From Cheilinus undulatus (Eukaryota; Chordata; Actinopteri; Labriformes; Labridae): 64,000 nt of DNA. The position numbers were made by a program, and so were the translations under genes. The DNA is taken from assembly GCF_018320785.1 (NCBI RefSeq), contig NC_054881.1:16678275-16742274 (forward strand). The letters run 5' to 3'. The notes beneath the pieces are model-generated. The model was not told the DNA's origin. It made no database searches and worked only from the letters and a program-made list of their open reading frames with translations. This document shows, in pieces, positions 53,148 to 64,000 of the stretch (within the stretch, counting starts at the first letter, position 1; each line of letters starts with the position of its first letter).

Positions 53148-53235
53148 CAGGGATGGGCAACCAAGAGGGCCACGTTTATTTTATAGTCAATGCCAAAGGG
53201 CCAAATTGTTAGAAACTGTTGGGTTTTCTCAGTTT
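53148..53235 (+). repeat. End of a hAT-like repeat
   Basis: CAGGGATGGGCAACCAAGAG, then GGCCACGTTTATTTTATAG, is the left terminus of a hAT (Charlie-like) family. No matching right end was located nearby, so it is probably truncated. Confidence 0.4.
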
Positions 53236-54001
53236 AATCATTGTGGTAACTAATAATACAATACTAGGACGAATATTTTCCCCCTCCCCTTTTATTTACT
53301 CCTAGATGGATGATTTCTCTTTATCTCCAAGAATGTCATTCTTCTTCCTTTGCAGCTCTTAGCAGTGCAGCATAATGCTCGATAGAGGGAGGGGGGTCCT
53401 ACTGTCATTGCATTGCACACTTTGCTAGTTTTCAGACACTGCTGTGGTTTAAATTTTGCCAGCCTTAAGTTGCTTGCTGTCTGTATTGTCTAGTTGGAAA
53501 TTGGTTTTCTCTGTATCTTGGGATAACAAAGCTTGTTTTCCTATTATGATGCATTCATTTCTTGACATATCTCAAAACAACCAAAATTTACATGTAATAA
53601 TGAGATACTGCAGGTCTGCCCAGGGTTTCAGTAGTCATGCTCTTTTTTATTTATTTTGAATCTATTCATGGTTTAAATAGTTTTGAATAGCTTTTAACAC
53701 TCTTTATAGCAATTGTTTTTTGTCTTTGTTTTATCAATTTAGATACAATAGTATGCTTTTTTAAAATGTTGTTTTGTGTCATCTTTGTAGTGTTTAGTTA
53801 TATTTTTGCAGAAAAAATAGCACAAAAATAACAAAAAAAAAAAAATAACAAAAAAAAAAAGTAAATGCATATTCAGCAAGCGTAGGAAGATTTTGAACGT
53901 AAGGTTATATCTCAGCTTTAAGTTAAAAACACAGCCCTTATTTTTCAGAACTAGTGTACTTCCGGTTGTATTACCGTAACGTTGACGTTTTCTCTCTCTA
54001 G

Positions 54002-54024
54002 CTCTCTCTCTCTCTCTCTCTCTC
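54002..54024. repeat. (CT)n run in a promoter-like stretch
   Basis: A pure CT run beside TTCCGGTTG (ETS-like, 53960), an ACGTTGACG block and a CGCCCCTCGCTCGATC stretch. CT/GAGA repeats next to ETS sites are frequent at housekeeping promoters, but no exon could be attached to it on either strand. Confidence 0.5.
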
Positions 54025-54099
54025 CGCCCCTCGCTCGATCTGCCAAATAGTGCAACCGAGAGGAGCTACAAGGACGTCAACTGCTGCATTACGCTGTTT

Positions 54100-55880
54100 T
54101 TCCTGCTTTATAGTGATCCACCGTGCTGCTGTTGAATGCGACAGAGGAGGAGACAGGCATGAAGACAGACAGAGAAATGCACTGACAGGCAGATATTATT
54201 AAAACAAAAAGAGGGACGGAGAGAAGAAAATGAAACCAAAACAAATGTCATCATTCACAGAGGATCAATAAAAATGAGTTTTGGTGGATTTTGAGCTAAG
54301 ACTGTAGCTCTTGAAGATGATTCAAGTTCTGATTGGTTGATTAACCTGTCCATTTTTTAAAGGTCATAATTTACAAACAACACAAAGAGGCAGCACTGTC
54401 AGCAATGTGTCATTGCTAGTAGGCTAATATACTTGAAATAACAGAAATAAGTTAAGATGGCGGTGATGTTTAGCTACATTTTGTACTGTGCCTCGGTTTG
54501 CATCCCCTTCCCACTGATCTGCCTTCACATCAGTAACATCTTTTCCTGCCTGAGTATACTGGCATAGTATATTCTATCCAAAGGCAGTTGGTGGCAGTAT
54601 GTGGCAAATCTGCCAAGAAGAAGAAAGAAGAAGAGACAACCATTTTCACCTTTTGAGTTAATATTTGTTTTGCGGCTAATGGAGTCCATCCTGCAGGCCC
54701 CTGTGGATGTTTTTAGGGTTTTTAGGACACCAACAATGCCCCTTTTCCTGATTCCACATCCACCGTACTGCTCAGAGGATGAAAATACACTTGCGTTCAT
54801 ACTGGCGAAATGGAAACAAATTCAGTGTCAAGTGTACTCAGATCTTGACTCGGTTCCAACCGTGAAATTTGGTCAAGTACATCTGACAAAAAATATTAGT
54901 TACCTATCATTTTTACATGTGGAAGATTAGACTAAGACTAGCTAAAAGAAATCTTTGGTGACAAAAACACTGACATATAGTAAATGTAGTTTTTATTAGG
55001 GAGAACAAGACTAACATGTTATGTCGGACAAAGCTTTCAGTATAGTCCTTACTCTTCTTTTCCAACTGTTCCATCAACAGCCATGGTTTACAAGCTTGCG
55101 GTAGCTAGACCCCGGCTGTAGCTAATGCCTTTTTCTCAACTGATGCTGATTGGTCAGCTGCTGGATACAGGAGTGGCAGCTGCCAGGCAGCTGGTATGGA
55201 CCTAGTGGATTGGACCAGGCCTTGGGGGTGGCTGGTTCAGCTGGGATAATACCTGGAGAGATGGGACATGGACCTGTACGATGGCCGTCAGGAGGCCAAA
55301 ACCGTACAAGTTACTAGGTGCTGAACCAGCTTATGGACTGATACCGGTCCTGAGCTTTCAACTGAGAGAGCGCGATCAGCACTGCCCCAAAGACACTGAG
55401 CAAAAAGAACGCGGGAATATACTAGGTTTCTTTGACTTTTCCTTTTATTTGCAGCTTAGTACTAGATGGGGCCCCCTTAGGGAGGGTTTCTACTGTCATT
55501 GCAAACTTTGCACTTTCTGATAGGCTATACTGCTGTGGTTTAAAGTTGCTTCTTCCCTGGGGCCTCGTACTGGCCTGCAGCCACCGGAAGTTACCTGTAA
55601 TACCTTTAGAGGCAGCCCATCTATTAGCATGCTAATGTTAGCATTTATGTCTCCTCACCAGGCTTACGCATCTTTAAGCATGCCAGCAGATTTAGTTTGT
55701 TTTCTCCAAATTTCTTGCAAAGTTCTTTCTTCCTCCTATCTTTTTCGATTAAAACAAGAATTATAACTTTGTAAAGAAGTTATTAAAAACATATTCTTAA
55801 GGATGATTAAAACAAAGAGCAAACCTGCAAGAACTTTAGTATTTTTTTTTTAATTCAAAACATTTTAAGTATCAAACATG
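54100..55880. other. Gene-free stretch left of the kelch gene
   Basis: No exons were supported. The interval should contain the poly(A) site of the minus-strand kelch gene; an ATTAAA on that strand (TTTAAT, near 55850) is the nearest candidate, about 80 bases past the stop. Confidence 0.35.
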
Positions 55881-55882
55881 AC

Positions 55883-55884
<2 letters not shown>

Positions 55885-55932
<48 letters not shown>
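55885..55932. repeat. (TATC)12 microsatellite touching a stop codon
   Basis: Twelve perfect TATC units (GATA on the minus strand). The first base beyond it, 55933, is already the last base of the kelch gene's TGA stop, so the 3' UTR opens directly with the GATA repeat. Confidence 0.95.
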
Positions 55933-55933
<1 letters not shown>

Positions 55934-58900
55934 CACATCCCTTTAAACTGTTGCATGATGGACAGCAGGTGCTCGCTGCGTTTCTGGATGTTGTTCTGCT
56001 CCTCCTTCAGCCTCTCCTGCTCCTGCTGCACCTCTTCCTGAGCAGAGAAATGAGTCAAATATGAAATAAGATATGTATGGAACGAGTGAAAAGGATGTGA
56101 GGTGACACTTATTAGAGTTATGTTTATAAAGTGTTTACTGACTCTGAGTCTGCAGAGGTCCCGTCGCTCTCGGTCGTTCTCCTCGGCTCTCGCTCGGAGC
56201 CATGCTTCATTTTGGGAGCGATGTCTGTCCAACATCTCCTGCAGTTCCTGATACAATCAACACACACATTAACACCTCCAGTAAAGTTTGATTTCCAGTG
56301 CCAAGTAACTGTCACTAGCAGGAACAGACAGTAGTATGTAAACTCTGCCACCAGGGGGCTCCCATTCAGATGAGTTTGAAGTAATGAACCTGCTGTTGTT
56401 GTTGTCTGTGAGCTTCATGAGCTTCTTTCTCTCTCTGCAGAGCAACAGCACCTTTAGACAGCTCTGATTTTTCCCTGCAAAAAAGAAAAATAGTAAATTG
56501 AGTAGGAAATAAAATGCTGGGTTCATTTTGTAAATAATCAGATGGGTCATTAGTGACAAAAACAGGTTTATGAGATTTGCATATCATTACATTCTGTTTT
56601 TATTTATATTTTAGACAGCGTCCCAACTTTTTAAGAATTAGTCACAAAGGCAGCCAGGTAATCTTTTCAAAATGTTTCATAAACATTGTTTTTATTGGTT
56701 AAACTAATTTTAGCTGGCATTTATTGTCAGATATAAATAGATGAAATACAACCCCAATTCCAAAAAAGTTGGGTTGCTGTGTAAAATGTAAATAAAAACA
56801 ATGCAGTGGTTGTCAAATCTTTCCATATTTTATCCACACTAGAACACGAATAACATATCAGATGTTGAAAGTGAGACATTTTACAGTTTCATGAAAAATA
56901 TTAGCTAATTTTAGATTTGCTGGTAGCAACACTTCTCAAAAAGGAGACAGGGCCATGTTTACCATTGTGTAGCATCCCTATTCTTTTAACAACAGTGTGT
57001 AAACATCTGGGAAGTGTGGAGACCAGTTGCTGGAGTTTAGGGACAGGAATGTTGTCCTATTCTTGTCTGATGTAGGATTTGAGGTGCTTATCAGTCCTTG
57101 GACTTCTTTAATTGATTTTCTCTTTTGTGATGTGCCAGATGTTTTCTATTGGTGAAAGGTCTGGAATCCAGACAGGCCAGTTCAGCACCCCAACTCTTCT
57201 ATTGTGAAGCCATGCTGTTGTGATGGATGCAGTAAGTGGTTTAGTGTGGTCTAGTGTGGTCTTGCTGAAATCGCCAAGGCCAATGCCATTCCCATATGAT
57301 GTCTTCTTTGCAAGATACAGCTTTAACTTGTATTTTTGGATTGTACGGCCAACTGTGTTGACAGACAATGATTTCTTGAAGTGTTCCTGAGCCTGCATAG
57401 TGATTTCCAGTGAAGAATCAAGCCTGATTTTAATGCAGTGCTGCCTGAGGGCCCGAAAATCACCCGCATCGAATATTAACCTATGGCCTTGTCCCTTGTG
57501 CACAGAGATCTCTCAAAATTCTCCAGATGGTTTGATGGTATTATGTACAGTAGATGATGAAATATTCTAATCATTTTACAATTTTACATTTCCTGAAACT
57601 GTCACACAATTTTCAGACACATTTTTCTACAGATTGGTGAACCTCTGCCCGTCTTTACTTCTGAGAGACTCTGTCACACCAAAATGCTCCTTTTATACCC
57701 AGTCATGGTACTGACCTGATTCCAATTAACCTAATTAGTAGCAAAATGCTCTTACAGCTCTTTTTCATTAGTACCCCTTACTTTTCCAGCCTTTAATTGT
57801 CCTGTCCCTACTTTTTTGAAATATGTTGCTGCAGTCAATTTCAAAATTAGCTGATATTTTTCATGAAATGGTCAAACATCTGAAATGTTTATGTTTTGTT
57901 GTGAATAAAATATGGGTTTAGGATATTTGACAATGATTGTATTGTTTTTATTCATATTTTACACAGCACCCCAACTTTTTTGGAGGTAAACATAGGTAAA
58001 TAACGATGCAGAAGTACCTGTCGAGTTTCTGAAACTCCTGATCCAGCAGACTGAACGCTGTTTGGATCATTTTCATCGCCTGATCTCTAACGGCGCTGAA
58101 GTCTCTGTGAACGAGCACCTGCAGGAGGATATGTTGTATTATGTTTCTAGAGTGATACGTATCTATTTACTAGACTGTTACTATGATGGCGACATCTGCT
58201 GCTGCTATACTTCACTTTGCGAGTACTTCAGGTTGCACTGGTAGTAATTTAGGATGTCAAGCCATTATTTTTAAAATTTCAATAATATCTGATTGTCAAT
58301 AGTTACATTTAAAACTAAATTAGTTTTCATTTCAAAACATTTTACCCTTATTAGTCCAATCTTTGACATATTAAACTCTATGTTTTGTGTGCACTAGGAT
58401 CACCTGTGCATTTGTTGGTGTGTTTCTGGACTGGTTGGGTGGAGCAAACTCGCTCAGCTCATAGCGAACATTGGGAACCTTTGTGGGAGTGAAGCTGTCA
58501 AAACCAAAATGAAACAAAGTGTTAGAGTAAAACTGAGAGATGGGAGCCAAACAGAGCATGACTTTTAGCAGCAGCTGACCTGTGGCTGACTCCCTGCAGA
58601 CCAAACTCTGACAGAATCTCCTTCATCACTGGGGAGAAAAATGAACTCTTTCTGAGATGTTTCATGTTTCCTTTTACCACTATGATTGGCTCAGAGGGTA
58701 AAAAAAAGTCATCAGTGACTCTTTTGTGTATACTTTCAGGCTTTAGTTTTAATGAATGCAGCAGACTCTGGTATTTATGTAACAGTATATAAATTATAAA
58801 TGAAGTACCTGGCTGTCTCTCTGAGGGGTTGATGAGTTTCATCACCTTCAGGTCATTAAACTCCTGCTCTTCATTCTTCCCTCCAAATGCGTACAACTGT

Positions 58901-61900
58901 CAAACAAACCAGCACAAAAACATTCATACCTTTGATTATAAGACATGAATGAATGGAGATACAAGGTTAAACTATTCAGTGACAGACTGACGTGGCTGTG
59001 GAGGATGAAGGCTGTGTGTCCGTGTCGACGAGCTGGAGGAATCCCGACGTAAAGAGGAACCTTCCACTTCATTTTAGCTGCAGTGGAAAACATTTAAAGT
59101 TATCACTCAATTCTTAGTCTCATTCGGAATAAATCACAGCTTTCGTCTCACTCACCTATACTGAGTTTGTGGATTTCATTAGAAGACGTCTCGGTGCCAT
59201 CTTCACTCATAGTCTTACCACCAAACAGATAGATATCCTCCATGGAATTTAACAAGAAAATAGTCCTTAATCAGCAGAAATATTATCAGAAATGTTGAAA
59301 AGCTTACCTTGGCATCATTTAAGTTAGGTTGTATGAGGTGCTCATGAAAACTCAGTGTAACCTAGTGGTGTACAAGCTTTTTTCTTTGGACCCTCCCTAA
59401 TGACGTTGCTAAAAACTAACCCCTTAGATGTTTTACCCTTTTATTGATTTATTAATTCAATCATGGACAGTATGATTTGGCTTTTATGACAACAAATGAA
59501 TAAAAAAAACTCTTTAATGTTAGAGTGAAAACAGATTTCTATAAAGTAATTTCAATCAAATAAAAATATGTGGGGCAAAATAAGTGACAGCATAAATCAA
59601 GTTAGTATTTAGTTGATGCACCTGGAAAATAATCTCCCAAGCTGTAGTTCTCTCAAAGACTGAATAACATTGTCCTCCAAGATTTTCCTACATTTTGCCA
59701 CATTCCTTTTAACCTCTACCTTTACAAGCCATCCAGGGCCGGCTGCTGAGAAGCATCCCCACAGCATGACGCTGCCACCACTGTGCTTTACAGTGAGGAT
59801 AATGTGTTTGTGGTGATGTGCATTATTTGGTGTCCGCTGATCCTGTCTGATGGCCAAAAAGCACAATTTGGTCTCATCAGACCAAAGAACTTTCTTTAAC
59901 TTGACCCCAGAGTCTCCTGCATGCCTTTTGTCGAGCTAGAAAAGATTTATGATGTTTCCCGCAGGATGTTCTTCCTATGACTTATACTTTTTGATAACCT
60001 TTTCTCTGAGTTGCCAGGAGTGTTCCTTTGTTTTCACGGGATAATGGTAGCCAGGAATACTGATAAACCAGTGACTGGACCTTCCAGACACAGGCGTCTT
60101 TTTACCAAAATCATTTGAGACACACTGACTGAACTCAGGGGATCCTAGACCTATGTTCAGTTAAGTCAGACACTCTAAAAGGGGGTGAATATTTATGCCA
60201 TCACTTATTTTACTTTCCCTATTTTTGTTTAAATTGCATTATTTTATAGAAATCTGTTTACACTTTGACATTAAAGAGGTTTTTTTTTATTTTGTAAAAA
60301 TAAAAAATAAAGCCAAATCATGTTTACTATGATTGATGTATAAAATCAATAAAAGGGTCCACCACCTCCTGGACTTCCAGGTTGGGAAAAACTTCATTAA
60401 AGGCTATAATATGTTTTCACTGTTTACCATGTCTGCAGAAGATCTTTGATTTGGCTCTTGTGCTGCAACCATGACAAACAGTTTTGGAGAGAGCCTAAGG
60501 TTGCTTTCACACCTATGGCTCATTTGTTTTTTCTGATTCGTGACAAAATGATTCATTGTTAGGTTTTTCCCTTTCATCATTCTGTGTTCACAAAGCACTT
60601 TTTAGACAATTTTAGCCAAAACATGCACCAATGAGAGGGTTACTTTATGTCATCATGTCACAGCCTGCTTCTCCAGTAGTACACAAAAGCCCTCAGACTC
60701 TATGCTTCATCTGTGTCACCCATAAATATTGTATGAGACCTGTGTAAGTATATGTCTGTGTTTACCTTATCATGGTGAGCTGTCAGTGTTTGTCCACTAC
60801 AGGCTGCAGGTGATTCTCCTCTCACTTCCCATTTCTGCCAAAACAAGGTTTCTACAAACAAGAAAAAATATTGTAAATAATCCAGAGAAAAGGGCGAGTC
60901 AACTTCAACAACAGTAGGGCCACATAGAAAAAACCCTGGGCATAAGTGGGTTGCACATTTAACCTTTAACCATTAACCTTTAAATGAACTTGTTACATCT
61001 GGAACCCAGAGAAATTGGTAATTTCCTTTAGAGCAGGGGTATCCAAGCTATGGCCTGTGAGCCAACTGTGGTCTGTGGAGAATTTGGCCTGCAGCAAATT
61101 CTTTAAATGACATGAAATGTGAAAACAAATTTTATAGTGTCAATTAAACAACTATATAAGGTAAAATAAGTGACTGCATAAATATTCACCCCCCTTTAAA
61201 GTGTCTGACCTAACTGAACAGAGGTCCAGCCATGGGACTAGTAGGCTCTCATTTAGTGAAATGGGAATCACCTGAGTGCAGTCAGTGTGTCTCTGGTGAC
61301 TGTAGTTTAAAGACACCTGTGTCTGGAAGGTTCAGTCACTGGTTTATCAGTATTCCTGGCAACCATTACACCATGAAGACAAAGGAACACTCCAAGCAAC
61401 TCAGATAAAATGCCACTGAAAAGTATAAGGCAGGGAGTGGAAGACAAAAATTTATGTCACATTATATGACACATGTGTGAATCTGCCTGGATCAGGCCGT
61501 TCTCACAAACTGAGTGACCGTGCAAGAATGAGACTAGTGAGAGCGCCAACCAAGACGCCTAAGCTTCAGCAGCTGAGGGGAGACTTTGCATACAACAACT
61601 GCTGCCCGGGTTCTTCACCAGTCAAAGCTTTATGGGAGAGTGGCAAAGAGTAAGCTACTGTTGAAGAAAAGTCATTAAATCTGGACGAGAGTTTGCCAAA
61701 AGGCATGTGGGAGACTCCGGGGTCAAGTGGAAGAAACTTCTTTAGTCTGATTAACCAGAATGATGCCTTGTGGCCTTCAGACAAGACACCAAACACAGCA
61801 CATCACCACAAACACACCATCCCCACTGTGAAGCACAGTGGTGGCAGCATCATGCTGTGGGGATGCTTCTCGGCAGCTGGCCCTGTTAGGCTTGCAAAGG

Positions 61901-63873
61901 TAAAATGAATGTGGCAAAATGTAGGAAATTCCATATTAATGCAATCACTTATAATATATATTTTTGTTTGGCTTTGTAGAAATCTGTTTTGTTCTATTTA
62001 GTATTTTTGTTTTTGTCAAAAAAAAGCTAAATAATATTGATCATGACTGATATATAAAATCAATTAAAGGGTAAAACACCTAAAGGGGTGACTACTTTTA
62101 ACTGGCACTAGACTAACTTTAATAGAGTAAAGGTTAAGGTGTATCAGAATGGCCACGTCATCTTTACCTTCTTTTGCGTACGGCCCTCTGCTTGGTCAGA
62201 TTAGAGCTGATGGAAACCCTAGTTTTATAGACAGGTTGGGTAGATATAGCTCAGTATTTACCTGTGTTGAGAACATGCAGGTCTTTACAGAAGTCTCCTC
62301 CGACATCATAACCCCCGAACATAAACACCTGATCCCCAACCAGAGCAAAACTTTGACCACATCTACACAGAAAAAATGCAAACTCTTGAAACAGTGTAAC
62401 CCTATATTTTATCCATAAAAAAATATAAAGAAGACCCAACAAATGTAAGGTAATCTTCCAACGTAAGATCACACACTGTGGCCTGAATATATGCAAATAT
62501 TTTTCAATGTAATACAGTGAAAGAGTCATGTAATACATCACAGCTTAAACAGTTAGTGTCTCACAGAGCAGGAGGTAGAGAGCCGTTAGTTTTCACAGGT
62601 GTCCAGGAGAGAGATACTGAAACACAAAAAGAGGAAATTAAAGACATTTGGTTTTTAGGGCTTGATGCTTTCATGAAAATTTAAAAGGACTAAGAATTAA
62701 AGCAGAAACATGTGTGGACCTGTGTTAAAGACCATGAGGTCATCTGTTGGATTCCCTCCCACTTTTCCTCCGTAGACGTAGATGTTGTCTCCTACAGCCA
62801 CAGAGCTGTGTCTGAGGGTCCTCAGGGCCACGCCTCCGACTGAGAGACAATCCCAGGTCAGAGTCACTGATAAGAAAGAAATTATTTGCTTTAGTGCTCG
62901 GCTTATGTTGAAGTAGTAGTGATTCAACTTCACATAATTTGTTCTTTTTTACTTCTCTGATTGTGTAAAAACTGATTATCAAGTGTTTTTATGAGTTTCC
63001 ACTGCAACTGGTGCTTTGGGTATTAGAGTGCCCTCTGCTGGGGCAAATTAAGACCTGAGTGGTACAGCCCATGTGCCATAGCCTGTCTGCAGTATGCTGT
63101 CCTCATGCTAACTTTATTAGTAATAAAATAAGTTTGCTTTTCCTGGTAAAAGCACTGTTTATCTATTTCATGTGTTTGTGAGCATCTATGACATAATATT
63201 GATCCCTGATGATATTGATTAGTTGCTGAGTAACTTAAACTCACCACATTGTCAGGCTTTGCAATAGAACGGCTCTGCTTTTGATCTCAGTGGTGTAGCT
63301 TGTTAGCCAACACTTAGCTAAAGTGGAATTTTAAGCCTGGCGCAAATGAGAGTACACAAATACATACACCTAACTAGACTGGATATGTTTTTCTCCTCTC
63401 TTCCTGTAGCGGTCTCACCTATATCGAAGCTGTAGACTCCTGGGAGACACTCAGTGGCGTTGGGGCTGGACGCTCCTCCAAACAGATACAGCTTTCCATT
63501 TACAACACTTAAAAACAAGAGAGCAAAACGGACACTTAAAATGCACCTGCTGCTGGCTCTGCAGACCCCACTGACAATTAACTTTTCTACAGACCTTAGA
63601 GGTTCAGATTGTCTTGGTTACATTCTACAGAAACATAATAAGAGTCTAAAACTATACGCCTCTGTAGAGTGCTTTCCCAAACTTCAATATGCTGCAGCCA
63701 TAACCTGAGAATCTGAGGCCCACCAAAGCCATTGTACAGTCCCTATAAAAAGTATTGCAGTATAGTACACCAACACCCTGGTGTTGTATTTTACCACAGC
63801 GTGTGTCCTTCTCTCGCGGGGGGAACATCTCCACTCTGAGGAATCTCCTCCCACATCAAGTCATCAGGAGAGA
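55933..63873 (-). CDS. Kelch-repeat coiled-coil protein, 3' part (15 exons)
   Basis: Exons in transcript order: 63873-63795, 63507-63419, 62866-62720, 62617-62566, 62362-62262, 60851-60766, 59237-59156, 59077-58992, 58896-58809, 58628-58580, 58494-58404, 58118-58018, 56474-56390, 56247-56143, 56037-55933; 1346 nt, 447 residues plus stop, all phases consistent, 5' end beyond 64000. The first ~260 residues are kelch blades, each with a hydrophobic strand before [55 protein letters not shown]; the blade sequence [16 protein letters not shown] is also typical. A linker ([19 protein letters not shown]) leads to a long charged coiled coil from about residue 318 ([30 protein letters not shown]) ending in [11 protein letters not shown]. 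The closest known type is the RABEPK-like (Rab9-effector-like) group, but human RABEPK lacks this coil, so no symbol is given. Function (possible vesicle or cytoskeletal scaffold) is unproven. The donor after the 62720 exon is weak (GTCCAC). Confidence 0.85.
56749..57986 (-). mobile_element. Internally deleted Tc1-like element
   Basis: The left end CAACCCCAATTCCAAAAAAG TTGGG and the inverted right end (TCCAAAAAAGTTGGGGTGCT) start inverted repeats of about 60 bases or more. A 131-residue minus-strand frame (57108-57503) joins a transposase DNA-binding part ([38 protein letters not shown]) to the end of the catalytic domain ([20 protein letters not shown]), so the middle with the first two catalytic Asp residues is deleted while the Glu is retained. 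It lies in the kelch gene between exons 58018 and 56474. Confidence 0.8.
59400..60370 (-). mobile_element. Tc1-like element in kelch gene intron
   Basis: Both ends carry TTTTACCCTTTTATTGATTT / AATCAATAAAAGGGTCCACC, the subterminal signature of the same family as 23027-24013 and 61160-62110. A minus-strand frame at 59609-59866 encodes the catalytic-core block [27 protein letters not shown]. The family's DNA-binding half is absent or unrecognisable. Ends are approximate. Confidence 0.65.
60370..60765. other. kelch gene intron remainder
   Basis: Ordinary intron sequence between the Tc1 copy and the exon at 60766-60851. I looked here for a missing kelch blade and found none; the blade is supplied by the 60766-60851 exon. 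Confidence 0.4.
61034..61110 (+). repeat. End of a hAT-like repeat
   Basis: CAGGGGTATCCAAGCTATGG, then CCTGTGAGCCAACTGTGGTC, is a hAT terminus related to the one at 33031. The rest of the element is not seen, and a Tc1 copy starts shortly after. Confidence 0.45.
61160..62110 (+). mobile_element. Tc1-like element in kelch gene intron, opposite strand
   Basis: Same family as the copy at 59400-60370 but inserted in the other orientation. Plus-strand transposase blocks appear in shifted frames: [20 protein letters not shown] (61510-61560), a region around 61690-61740 and [27 protein letters not shown] at about 61801-61880. Frameshifts and loss of the C-terminal catalytic Glu segment make it inactive. 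Ends are approximate. Confidence 0.65.
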
Positions 63874-64000
63874 CTACAAACAACAGCAAACAACACTGGT
63901 TAGAGTGTTTTAGTCACAACAAAGACACCTTTATTTATAATTTACTCACTCACGGCAGAATGTTTTTTAGCAGAGCCAGCTGCTCTCAGCTGTTATGAGA

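Noticed and set aside
63961-64000. Exon-like segment with donor GCC/GTGAGTG at the right edge
   Set aside because: The phase needed to join it to the exon at 63873 puts a TAA in frame about 15 bases before the donor.

Overview
The window is vertebrate nuclear DNA, almost certainly from a teleost fish. Genes are split by GT/AG introns, the encoded proteins match vertebrate families, and the non-coding space is full of fish-type DNA transposons (several Tc1-like families, hAT-like elements, MITEs), tRNA-like SINE pieces and non-LTR tails. There are no operons, ribosome binding sites or CRISPR arrays. Exon models were built by hand from splice signals, reading phase and remembered family sequences. 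In every model the exon phases sum correctly.

Layout. (1) 762-6963, + strand: 3' two thirds of dhx29, a DExH-box RNA helicase of translation initiation, with 15 coding exons in the window and the 5' end off the left edge. (2) 9215-24832, - strand: a complete F-BAR gene, pstpip2, with 14 coding exons and 334 residues, convergent with dhx29; its introns hold many transposons. (3) 26592-30089, + strand: complete dnajc25, 5 exons and 365 residues, divergent from pstpip2. (4) 30.6-40.2 kb: no gene seen; Tc1 and hAT remains, a degenerate tandem array with a striking near-perfect palindrome, and probably the long 3' UTR of the next gene. (5) 40189-43684, - strand: complete spindlin gene (spin1-like), 6 coding exons and 258 residues, with candidate non-coding 5' exons at about 44.3 kb and 52.8 kb. 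(6) 43.7-55.9 kb: gene-poor, with a 23-bp minisatellite, a MITE and two GC-rich or CT-rich promoter-like stretches. (7) 55933-63873, - strand: 3' 15 exons of a kelch-repeat plus coiled-coil protein whose 5' end lies beyond the right edge; three Tc1-like elements sit in its introns.

The genes do not form one pathway: dhx29 acts in translation, pstpip2 in membrane and actin remodelling, dnajc25 as a membrane J-protein, spin1 as a histone-methyl reader, and the kelch protein has no assigned function. Their linkage matches the block found on the avian Z chromosome (human 5, 9 and 18 segments), so the order probably reflects ancestral synteny. I found no convincing previously undescribed system. 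The most unusual items are the palindrome at 34.7 kb, a hAT insertion with a perfect target-site duplication, Tc1 copies with recognisable inactivating lesions, and a GATA repeat abutting a stop codon.
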